From contig CADAXQ010000019.1 of assembly GCA_902791935.1 (NCBI GenBank), forward strand, positions 1-38,239: DNA of 38,239 nt. The letters run 5' to 3'. The first letter of the stretch is position 1. The number at the start of each line of letters is the position of its first letter. Shown piece by piece: positions 31,440-38,239 of the stretch. Made by a program: the position numbers and the translations under genes. Source of the stretch: an uncultured Erysipelotrichaceae bacterium (GTDB lineage: Bacteria; Bacillota_I; Bacilli_A; RFN20; CAG-826). The notes below the pieces were generated by a model. That model was not told where the DNA came from, ran no database searches, and saw only the letters and a list, made by a program, of their open reading frames with translations.

Positions 31440-33851
31440 ATGAAAACGAAAAAACAATTATTCCGCGCGGGTTCTATCCTTGGTTATGTCGCTAGCTTCT
31501 TCTACTTCTGCTCTTGTGCCTACGCCTTTGCCTTAAATGACGCGATTTACTGGCTCTTCTTAGTACTTGGCATCGTTGTGCTATATTCATCTTTATTGGT
31601 TTCTTCTCTTATTCCTGAGATTCCATTTGACAAGAAACGAAAGAAAATCACGTTGCTAGTTGCCACCATCATTTCCTTTGTTGGCATCCTTTCGGGAGTT
31701 TTGGATTTGCTTGGTTATCTCTACTCCAAAGAAGAGAAAACCATACTCGTCCCGAATCCCGCCTATCAAGAAGCGCCAAAGGTCGAAAAACCCAAGAAGA
31801 AATGGTACAAAAAAGCGAATTTTATCGTCTTATGCGCCTCACTTCTTACCATTGGGGTCGCTTCCTTTACGGCGCAGCTCTTTGAAACGAGCGCCTATTC
31901 CGTGGAAGTCAAAGATTTCACGTTGACCGAAGACAATAGCTACGTTTACGGAATGACACCCATTAATGGCAGGACCCATCCAGTTCCTTGTGACTATATT
32001 TCTTATTCCGCAACGATCTATAGTCCGAAGACCGCCACGGCAGAAAATCCTGCTCCTTGTATCTTTGTGATGCCTGGTTTCACCCGCACGAAAGCCACCA
32101 TGGCTCAATACGCGATCGAATACTCGCGCCGCGGTGCTGTGGTCGTCGTGATTGATCCGAACAGTCAAGGGGATTCTACCTATGACGGTTATCAATACGA
32201 TGCGAATGGCAACTTGCTCTATGACGAAGATGGCAAACCATTACAAACCGCTTCCACTAGCGTTGCGAATGGCTTGACTTACTTTGTTCACTACTTCTAC
32301 ACCGACACGGATGATTATCCCTTCATTGACCGCAATCGTTTCGGCGCCATCGGCCACTCTGCCGGCGGGGGCGACGTCGTTACCACGGCGGCTGAGCTGG
32401 CCGGCACCAGTTACGAAACCTCGGTCTTAAAATCCATCTATATCTCTGGCTACATCAAGACAAGTGCAGCCAATAAATATGCGAAATTACGTTGCAATGC
32501 CGCCCAAAGCTACGCCTATTACGATGAAGGCGCCTTCCGTTATCAAAGCGATGTGACGGCACCAGAAGTCATCAATCGCCGTTTCATCAACGAGGTGAAC
32601 GGGTCTAACAACGGCTACGAATCCGTGGCCATCGATTATCCCTATGGCTCAATGGAAGAGGGCACTTATCGCGTTGTGCACCGCGAAAACACGAACCATT
32701 GTTTCGAGATGTATGACCGCACTTCCATCGTCAATACCATCTCTTTCTTCTCAGAATCGTTAGGGATCGGGAGTGGCATTGCCAACGATTCGTTGACGTG
32801 GTTAGGCAAAGAAATTAGTAATGGCGCCGCTTTTGCCGCTTCCTTTGTCTTCTATGCTGCTTTGTCTGGGGTTTTGCTAGGCATTCCTTTCTTTGCCAAA
32901 ATCAAAGGCAAAAAGGCCGATACCGTCTTTACGACGGGGGAAACCGATGTCATTGCCTCTCGTCCTGAAGAAACGAAACCCGCGACGAAAAAGAATCGTT
33001 TCCGTGGCAAAGCCACTCTTTGGGGAACAACGTTGTTCTCGGCAATCTTAGCCTGCTTGGACTATATCCCCTTAGCGCATCTTTCGATGCATTGGTTCCC
33101 GGATGCCGCCAGCAATACGTTCACGTTCTTCTTCCCCGCCCGCATGTTTAACGCCGTGCTCTTATGGGGCGTCATCAATGGGCTCATTGGCATTGTGCTC
33201 TTCTTCGGCGTCACCTTGATCGAAGACTTGGTTGAGCTTATCAAGGCAAAACGAGAAGGCAGAAAGCCCGTCTACGATTGGTCTAAGTTCAAACCGTTAA
33301 AGATGAATCTTCCTGAGCTTGGCATCATGCTCTTGCTCTCGGCGATTGTCTTCGCGCTTTATTACTTCGTGGTGCAACTCAATGTCTGGGTGTTCCACCA
33401 AGACTTCCGTTTCCTCTTATTGTCTGCTTCGCCGATCAACGCCCGTTTCTTCGTGACGTGGCTAGAATACTTCCCTTTGCTCTTCCTCTTCTATTTCAGC
33501 AATTCGTTGAAGGTCAATATCTCTTTCGGCCATCAAGGCTGGAAGGAATGGGAAGTATATCTTGCGGGCATCATCGCGAATTCCATTGGCTTAGTCTTCA
33601 TCTTATTTATCAACTATGTCGCTTTCTTCCATACGGGCGTTCCGTATTATGGCTACTGGGGAAGCGACAACCGCGAAGTCTGGCTTTATATCAACATGGT
33701 CTTTGGCGTTGCCGTCATGATGGCAATCTTGCCGGCCATGAACCGCATCCTTTACAAGCAATCCAAGAACATTTACTACGCGGCTTTGGTTAACGTCATG
33801 ATCTTCGTCATGATGTCCTTAACTGCCACAGTCTCTTATATCCCCATGTAA
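31440..33851 (+). CDS. Polytopic membrane protein with embedded alpha/beta hydrolase domain
   Basis: An 803-residue protein combining about four N-terminal membrane spans (residues 11-32, 35-58, 69-94, 127-147), an alpha/beta hydrolase domain (about 185-440) and about eight further spans (about 463-487, 526-548, 568-600, 625-650, 670-690, 706-730, 746-770, 778-800). The nucleophile elbow is GHSAGGG with S307; H420 (NTNHCFEM) may be the catalytic histidine. MPGFTRTK at 211-218 fits the oxyanion region. The topology places the hydrolase outside the cell, though this is a prediction. AAGGAGG lies seven bases before the ATG and the gene begins 12 bases after the lipoprotein gene. I do not recognise the full architecture; the hydrolase fold is clear. 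Confidence 0.82.
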   Translation: MKTKKQLFRAGSILGYVASFFYFCSCAYAFALNDAIYWLFLVLGIVVLYSSLLVSSLIPEIPFDKKRKKITLLVATIISFVGILSGVLDLLGYLYSKEEKTILVPNPAYQEAPKVEKPKKKWYKKANFIVLCASLLTIGVASFTAQLFETSAYSVEVKDFTLTEDNSYVYGMTPINGRTHPVPCDYISYSATIYSPKTATAENPAPCIFVMPGFTRTKATMAQYAIEYSRRGAVVVVIDPNSQGDSTYDGYQYDANGNLLYDEDGKPLQTASTSVANGLTYFVHYFYTDTDDYPFIDRNRFGAIGHSAGGGDVVTTAAELAGTSYETSVLKSIYISGYIKTSAANKYAKLRCNAAQSYAYYDEGAFRYQSDVTAPEVINRRFINEVNGSNNGYESVAIDYPYGSMEEGTYRVVHRENTNHCFEMYDRTSIVNTISFFSESLGIGSGIANDSLTWLGKEISNGAAFAASFVFYAALSGVLLGIPFFAKIKGKKADTVFTTGETDVIASRPEETKPATKKNRFRGKATLWGTTLFSAILACLDYIPLAHLSMHWFPDAASNTFTFFFPARMFNAVLLWGVINGLIGIVLFFGVTLIEDLVELIKAKREGRKPVYDWSKFKPLKMNLPELGIMLLLSAIVFALYYFVVQLNVWVFHQDFRFLLLSASPINARFFVTWLEYFPLLFLFYFSNSLKVNISFGHQGWKEWEVYLAGIIANSIGLVFILFINYVAFFHTGVPYYGYWGSDNREVWLYINMVFGVAVMMAILPAMNRILYKQSKNIYYAALVNVMIFVMMSLTATVSYIPM

Positions 33852-33869
33852 TAGAAAGGAAAAAGAATC

Positions 33870-35045
33870 ATGGACAAAATTTTAGAAGAGTCGATTCGTA
33901 AACACGCGGAATGGAAAGGCAAAATCGAAACGGTTTGCCGCGTTCCCGTCGATAGCCGTGAGGCATTGATGCTAGCGTATACCCCCGGTGTCGCTGGACC
34001 CTGCTTAGAAATCCAAGCTCATCCCGAGAAAAGCTTTACGTTAACGAGACGTTGGAACACCGTTCCTGTCATTACGGATGGCACAGCTATCTTAGGGCTT
34101 GGCAACATCGGTCCCGAAGCGGGCATGCCCGTCATGGAAGGAAAATGCGCGCTTTTTAAGGCCTACGCGGATGTCGATGCCTTCCCGCTTTGCTTACACA
34201 CCACCGATACCGAAGATATCATCCACACCATCAAAAACATCGCGGGGTCCTTTGGTGGCATTAATCTCGAAGACATCAGCGCGCCCCGCTGCTTTGAAAT
34301 TGAAAAACGTCTTCAAGAAGAACTCGATATCCCGGTGTTTCATGACGATCAGCATGGCACGGCCATCATTGTGGCGGCAGCCTTATTAAATGCCTTGAAA
34401 CTCGTGAAGAAAGACATCCATAAAATCAAAGTCGTCATCAGCGGAGCCGGGGCGGCTGGCGTCGGCATCTGCCGTCTTTTAACCTCGATGGGCGTCACAA
34501 ACATCATTTTGACTTCCAGCCATGGCATTTTGGAAGACGATCCGAGGTTTAACCCGACGCAACGGGAACTTTCGAAGACCACAAATCCCGAAAAGATCCA
34601 TGGTTCCTTAGCCGATGCCATGAAAGGCGCCGATGTGTTTATCGGGGTTTCGGTCAAAGGCATCGTCTCGCAAGACATGGTCCGTTCGATGGCAGAAAAG
34701 CCGATTCTCTTCCCCTGCGCGAACCCCTACCCTGAAATCAACCCGAATGATGCCTTAAAAGCCGGAGCTTATATCGTTGGATCAGGCAGCAGCCAATACC
34801 CCAACCAAATCAACAACGTTTTGGTCTTCCCGGGTCTTTTCCGTGGCGCGTTAGACGCGAAAGCCACAAAAGTGAATGATGCCATGTTATTGGCGGCCGC
34901 CGAAGGCATTGCCGCCTGTGTCAGTGACGATGAGCTTCGTCCGGAATACATCTTGCCCTACGCCTACGACAAACGGGTTCACCAAATCGTGGCGGCCAAA
35001 GTCAAAGAGGCGGCCATTCGGAGTGGCGATATTCGTCCGCAATGA
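33870..35045 (+). CDS. NAD(P)-dependent malic enzyme
   Basis: A 391-residue cytoplasmic enzyme that decarboxylates malate to pyruvate. The short bacterial type is complete: AYTPGVAGPC near residue 36, the catalytic lysine at about K92 (MEGKCALFK), the metal-binding region VFHDDQHGTA at 156-165 and the dinucleotide motif SGAGAAGVGI at 191-200. AAAGGA precedes the ATG and the gap to the membrane hydrolase is 18 bases. Its position between surface proteins is unusual; it may process malate or another acid arising from their substrates, or may simply be cotranscribed. Confidence 0.95.
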   Translation: MDKILEESIRKHAEWKGKIETVCRVPVDSREALMLAYTPGVAGPCLEIQAHPEKSFTLTRRWNTVPVITDGTAILGLGNIGPEAGMPVMEGKCALFKAYADVDAFPLCLHTTDTEDIIHTIKNIAGSFGGINLEDISAPRCFEIEKRLQEELDIPVFHDDQHGTAIIVAAALLNALKLVKKDIHKIKVVISGAGAAGVGICRLLTSMGVTNIILTSSHGILEDDPRFNPTQRELSKTTNPEKIHGSLADAMKGADVFIGVSVKGIVSQDMVRSMAEKPILFPCANPYPEINPNDALKAGAYIVGSGSSQYPNQINNVLVFPGLFRGALDAKATKVNDAMLLAAAEGIAACVSDDELRPEYILPYAYDKRVHQIVAAKVKEAAIRSGDIRPQ

Positions 35046-35056
35046 AAGGAGGGCCT

Positions 35057-35932
35057 ATGCAGAAAAATCCACGAAAACTTTTATGGGTTCTCGCTTTGGT
35101 GGGAACGTTAGGGAGTTGCGCTTACCAAGGGACGGACATCACGAAATCCTTCCCCGAATTCGCGAATGGTAGCAATCCTTCTGCCTATACGTGGCGTAAA
35201 AAAGACGCTTATAAGCTTCTCTTTGTGGGCAATTCCTTTACGTACTACCACAATCTTCCGGAGTTGGTGCAGGACATGGGAGGCGCTGCTGGATTAACGA
35301 TCGCTTGCGAATCGGTCACCAAAGGCAAGCAAACCATGACGATGACCGCCGATCCCACCGATGAAATGGGGGCGCAATTACTGAGCACCATCAAAGCTAC
35401 TTCCGACTACACCGATGTCATCCTTCAAGAACATAGTACCCAGCCCGTGACGAACTTTGCCGCCTATCGCGAAGGCCTCTTAGCCGTCCGAAAAGAAATC
35501 GGCGATTACGAAAGGCACGCGAGTTACCACCTCTATGGGACGTGGGGCTATCCCGGATTGGCCACCACCTTAAAAACTGATATTCCCGGTGCCGAAATGG
35601 CATTGCGGAAGGCGTTTATTCGCATGGCACCTTATGTTCTCGGCGATGTCAGCCCCGTCGGAGAAGCATTCACCTATTGTTATCTGAACCATCCAGAAAT
35701 CAACCTCTATTATGCCGATCAACACCATCCTTCGTTTGAAGGCAGCTATTTAGCCGCATTAGTCCATTTAATCACCATCACCCATGTGGACGTTGATGCC
35801 ATCAGCTTTTTAGGCGATGGAACCACAGATGACCAAGGCACAGAGCAAAGCATTGATGTCGCGACGGCAGCCACTTTAAAAGCTGTGGCCAAAACGATCA
35901 CGGCACCTTACCTAGAAACCATAGAATCATGA
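35057..35932 (+). CDS. SGNH-hydrolase-like lipoprotein
   Basis: A 291-residue exported lipoprotein with a good lipobox TLGSC (C21). The first SGNH block is LLFVGNSFTYYHNLPEL with S60 as nucleophile, in the GNSFT form; DVILQEHSTQPV near 120-132 is the middle block; the C-terminal D221 and H224 (DQHHPS) complete a Ser-Asp-His set. It is probably an extracellular esterase or carbohydrate deacylase; substrate unknown. ATG 35057 is chosen over an ATG at 35042 because AAAGGAGG lies just before it. The gene starts 11 bases after the malic enzyme stop. Confidence 0.83.
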   Translation: MQKNPRKLLWVLALVGTLGSCAYQGTDITKSFPEFANGSNPSAYTWRKKDAYKLLFVGNSFTYYHNLPELVQDMGGAAGLTIACESVTKGKQTMTMTADPTDEMGAQLLSTIKATSDYTDVILQEHSTQPVTNFAAYREGLLAVRKEIGDYERHASYHLYGTWGYPGLATTLKTDIPGAEMALRKAFIRMAPYVLGDVSPVGEAFTYCYLNHPEINLYYADQHHPSFEGSYLAALVHLITITHVDVDAISFLGDGTTDDQGTEQSIDVATAATLKAVAKTITAPYLETIES

Positions 35933-35950
35933 CGAAAGGAGTTAATAACC

Positions 35951-37048
35951 ATGAAAAAGTCATTTGTTCTTGTGACAGGTTTAGCGATGGCGTTTAGCTT
36001 AGCAGCCTGTGACCCCACCCCTTTGCATAGCAGCGTACGTTCACTTCCGACGACGAGTTTTGACGTGAAGTCAGACACTTCGACCGATACGGGCACTTCT
36101 TCTGAATCGGCACCGACGGTCAAGCCTTACGTCGTGATTGGCTGGTATAGCAAGTCAGAAACTTCTGGCTTGACTGCCGATATCGTGGCTAATTTTGAGG
36201 CCGCTTATAAAGCACATTTAACCGATGCCGGCGTTTCTTCAAGTTTGATTGCCACCGTTGCTTTCCAAGCGATCGACGGCAAAGTTGCCGAAGTGGTCGA
36301 CGCGATTCAAAGCCAATATGGCACCGACAACGCAGTTTCTCTCTTCCTCGGGGGTGGAGGCAACCTCTTAACAACGGCCGGAAGCAATGGCCAAACCTTA
36401 GCCGATACGTTAGGAAGCGTTACGGCCACTGATTCCAATGATGTCGTGATGGGCGATTATGATGGCACTTACAAGACCAGACACGTTACGTTGTTGGCGG
36501 ATGCCACGGCCAATACGGTTGCCAAAGATGCCTATGACTTTGCCTTAAGTGAGGCAGGACGAGCCGCGCTCGTCTTAAATGCCCCGACTTCTTCCTCTTC
36601 TTCTACCACGACCGTCGATCCCGAAAATCCATATGTAGTCATCGGTTGGTGGAATTACAGCAAGTCTGGGCTTACGAACGATATCATGGCGAATTTTGAG
36701 GCGGGGTATAAAGCCTATCTTGCCACGCAAAACGTCTCTACCTCTAACATCGATAGCATCGTGATTCGCCCCTATACCGAAAGCAAAATGACCAATCTCG
36801 GGGCCGCGTTAGGCAACGATGCGGATGTGGATGTCTTCCTCGGGGCTGGGAAAGCCTTAGTTGTGGATGGCAAAGTCACCGGCACCGAAATCACGGCAGT
36901 GAATCAGACGACCGGATTGACGATGGGTGGCATCTCGTCCCGTTGCATCTTCCAGCTTTCGGAAGACGAAGCCGCGGCCGCTTGTTACACCTGGGCGGTC
37001 AGCGATGATGGCATCGCGACGTTGCAGACGCCTTCTACCACCGCCTAA
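35951..37048 (+). CDS. Lipoprotein with two copies of the solute-binding-like module
   Basis: A 365-residue lipoprotein with lipobox LAAC (C20), a Ser/Thr-rich linker (about 26-57), then two module copies: 60-210 (from YVVIGWYSKSETSGLTADIV) and 228-359 (from YVVIGWWNYSKSGLTNDIM), separated by another Ser/Thr linker (213-222). Shared positions include IGWx, SGLTxxIxxxFE, YKxxL and DxxLGxGxxL. The single module of the first lipoprotein in this set aligns with both. AAAGGAG precedes the ATG. A strong terminator follows, ending the gene set. A role in binding a small ligand at the cell surface is inferred from the resemblance to binding proteins. Confidence 0.8.
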   Translation: MKKSFVLVTGLAMAFSLAACDPTPLHSSVRSLPTTSFDVKSDTSTDTGTSSESAPTVKPYVVIGWYSKSETSGLTADIVANFEAAYKAHLTDAGVSSSLIATVAFQAIDGKVAEVVDAIQSQYGTDNAVSLFLGGGGNLLTTAGSNGQTLADTLGSVTATDSNDVVMGDYDGTYKTRHVTLLADATANTVAKDAYDFALSEAGRAALVLNAPTSSSSSTTTVDPENPYVVIGWWNYSKSGLTNDIMANFEAGYKAYLATQNVSTSNIDSIVIRPYTESKMTNLGAALGNDADVDVFLGAGKALVVDGKVTGTEITAVNQTTGLTMGGISSRCIFQLSEDEAAAACYTWAVSDDGIATLQTPSTTA

Positions 37049-37064
37049 TTGATTTCCTTCCTTC

Positions 37065-37092
37065 AAAGGTTCGGCATTGCCGGACCTTTTTT
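37065..37092 (+). terminator. Terminator of the LysR-facing gene set
   Basis: AAGGTTCGGC pairs with GCCGGACCTT (10 bp, one G-T) around ATT, followed by a T run to 37092. It lies 17 bases past the last stop. Confidence 0.92.
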
Positions 37093-37095
37093 GCG

Positions 37096-37118
37096 AAAAA
37101 GACCACCGTTTGGTGGCC
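37096..37118 (-). terminator. Terminator of the right-hand membrane-protein gene
   Basis: On the minus strand GGCCACC pairs with GGTGGTC around AAAC, followed by five T. It sits back to back with the plus-strand terminator. Confidence 0.8.
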
Positions 37119-37152
37119 TAAGAGACGGAATTTCGAAGATAAACCCCTTATT

Positions 37153-38040
37153 TTATGGATTAGACTGCAAATTCTGTTTTGTGGGGGTGTCAGGTTGCGG
37201 TAATTTGCTTGGCTTTGTTCTAATGAAGAGAAGCCATAACGTCACCGCGTCTAATAACCCAAAAACCAAGAAATATAACATGCCGTCTTCTACCAACATG
37301 AAGCAAAGGGCGGTAATCATAGAAGCAACCATGAAGCCGAAACTCGTGATTGCCATGATGCGCGTGACGTTGTTACGGCGAAGGCACAAGAATACCAATC
37401 CGACGATGGTCATTCCAATGGCAGCATACGCTAGCGCTTGGTAAATCGCTTGAAGAATCGTAGGTCCTTGGTAAGAAGTATTCCCTCCGATGGCCCAGTA
37501 TTGGTAAGAACCTGACTGTCCTTCTAACGAAGGCAAGAAGAGATAAAAGATGCTAAATACCCAAGAAAGGCAACATAGGCCGATAGAGGGAGACAACATC
37601 ACCAAGCGGCCATATGCTTGTTTGTCTAGCCCATAAACAAAGGCAAAAAGCGAGAAGAGACCGCCAAAGATGGCATAGAATCCGACAATCCAGTTTGCCC
37701 CTGCAAGAACATTAAACAAAATGCTGATGAGACCGGCAAAGAGAGCGGATGCCGAAGCGAGGAACACCGCATCCGTGGCAAAGCGGAATTGCTTGATGGA
37801 ATAAAGAACAAGCCATGCGAGTAAGGCACCAAGCGACAAGAATGCCGCGATAAGGTAGATCCAAATCATCCAACGGATACCTTCTACAGGGACGAGTGAA
37901 GCATGAATCACTAGCACATTCGTCAACGGATATTGGAAGCCAACGGTAGGAACAATCAAGAATGCCCCGATGGCAAGAAAAGACAGAAGAACCAATAGAT
38001 AGTTCCCGGCTTTTCGGGTTGGTAGGGATACGAATTTCAT
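37153..38040 (-). CDS. Multi-pass membrane protein, unknown function
   Basis: A 295-residue integral membrane protein with about eight hydrophobic spans, beginning LLVLLSFLAIGAFLIVPTVG and ending FLVFGLLDAVTLWLLFI, and a short polar proline-rich C-terminus. No catalytic or transport motif is recognisable. Two in-frame ATGs lie six bases apart; the second (38040, MKFVSLPTRK) is preferred because AAGGAG is eight bases before it and almost touches the first. It is convergent with the lipoprotein gene set and has its own terminator, so it is probably a separate unit. Confidence 0.78.
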   Translation of the reverse strand: MKFVSLPTRKAGNYLLVLLSFLAIGAFLIVPTVGFQYPLTNVLVIHASLVPVEGIRWMIWIYLIAAFLSLGALLAWLVLYSIKQFRFATDAVFLASASALFAGLISILFNVLAGANWIVGFYAIFGGLFSLFAFVYGLDKQAYGRLVMLSPSIGLCCLSWVFSIFYLFLPSLEGQSGSYQYWAIGGNTSYQGPTILQAIYQALAYAAIGMTIVGLVFLCLRRNNVTRIMAITSFGFMVASMITALCFMLVEDGMLYFLVFGLLDAVTLWLLFIRTKPSKLPQPDTPTKQNLQSNP

Positions 38041-38076
38041 ACTCATGTCTCCTTTTTAATGGGCTTTGAAACCAAG

Positions 38077-38088
38077 AAAAGGCCTTTT
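38077..38088. promoter_or_regulatory. 12-bp perfect palindrome upstream of the membrane-protein gene
   Basis: AAAAGGCCTTTT lies about 37 bases before the ATG and 13 bases downstream (minus strand) of a TTGACA hexamer (38102-38107). No good -10 accompanies that hexamer, so promoter position is unclear. Confidence 0.3.
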
Positions 38089-38182
38089 GGCAGTCATTTG
38101 GTGTCAAAAGATGGGGGAATGATGGGTTAAGTTAATTTTAGGCTCTGTTTTACATGTCTACTGATAGAACGCCCTTTTGAGG

Positions 38183-38239
38183 TAGAATAGTCCCGCCAAA
38201 CCAAATCGCCCAAGCAGACTCCGGCCGAACGGAGGATGC
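38183..38239 (+). other. Possible promoter and start of a structured RNA at the window edge
   Basis: A TAGAAT hexamer (38183-38188) is followed, about 25 bases later, by a stem of GCA, GA, CTCCG pairing with CGGAG, GA, TGC (38214-38239) around a six-base loop. The symmetric GA/GA internal loop favours a real RNA fold. The -35 is poor and the rest lies outside the window. Confidence 0.3.

Noticed and set aside
624..38046. Mycoplasma-type genetic code (TGA as tryptophan)
   Set aside because: galK, the FAD oxidoreductase, the DUF1667 gene and malic enzyme end at TGA at natural protein ends, and tryptophan positions use TGG.
38102..38107. TTGACA as the -35 of the right-hand membrane-protein gene
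   Set aside because: The hexamer 17 bases away is GGCCTT, which is not a usable -10, so the promoter was not called.
1..38239. Mobile elements, prophage or CRISPR array
   Set aside because: No transposase, integrase, terminal inverted repeats, direct-repeat array or phage gene was found on either strand.

Overview
The window reads as chromosomal DNA from a low-to-moderate GC Gram-positive bacterium of the Firmicutes, probably an uncultured gut-type member of the Bacilli related to the Erysipelotrichia/Mollicutes side. Reasons: strong AAGGAGG ribosome sites; lipoproteins and membrane-anchored surface proteins; a GT4 glucosyltransferase of the diacylglycerol-glycolipid type; a DUF1667/FAD-oxidoreductase glycerol module; CcpA-type cre sequences; class II GalT. 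TGA is used as a stop (galK, malic enzyme, the DUF1667 gene), so the mycoplasma code does not apply. The phylum-level placement is inference. No transposase, integrase, phage gene or CRISPR array was seen.

Layout, left to right. (1) 1-540: start of an unidentified gene and tRNA-Thr. (2) 624-8337, minus strand: a tight chain cls > Fe-ADH > galM > galT > galK > rimO, giving the galactose (Leloir) enzymes, a cardiolipin synthase and the ribosomal S12 methylthiotransferase; it seems to start from a leaderless promoter at 8344-8372. (3) 8380-10053: a frameshifted zinc-dependent phospholipase C-like gene behind a helical hypothetical gene. (4) 10158-11010: tRNA-Phe, tRNA-Asp and rubrerythrin. (5) 11112-13090: a lipid pair, GT4 glucosyltransferase and PlsC-like acyltransferase. 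(6) 13263-15500: an unusual initiator tRNA and a GH36 alpha-galactosidase that could feed the galactose operon. (7) 15695-17628: a flippase-like membrane protein convergent with a TetR regulator. (8) 17810-24445, minus strand: gpsA with an anchored surface protein behind it, then a glycerol operon (GlpA-like dehydrogenase, FAD oxidoreductase, DUF1667 protein, glpK). (9) 24589-29418: a monoacylglycerol-lipase-like hydrolase, a GH3 glycosidase with reversed domain order, and a surface beta-helix protein with a SipW-type signal.

(10) 29641-37048 is the least ordinary part. A LysR gene stands opposite a plus-strand five-gene set: a lipoprotein, an 803-residue membrane protein with a built-in alpha/beta hydrolase, malic enzyme, an SGNH-hydrolase lipoprotein and a second lipoprotein. 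The first and last lipoproteins share a module of about 125-150 residues (one copy and two copies) whose end resembles a solute-binding protein, yet no ABC permease is present. A perfect cre match lies just downstream of the promoter. I found no described system that matches this set from memory; its function is open. (11) 37153-38239: a multi-pass membrane protein and the start of a possible structured RNA at the window edge.

Together the genes describe a sugar- and glycerol-using surface lifestyle: alpha-galactosides and glucosides are cut by GH36 and GH3, galactose enters the Leloir pathway, glycerol and G3P are shared between catabolism (GlpK, GlpA-like) and lipid synthesis (GpsA, PlsC-like, GT4, Cls), and carbon-catabolite control is suggested at two promoters.
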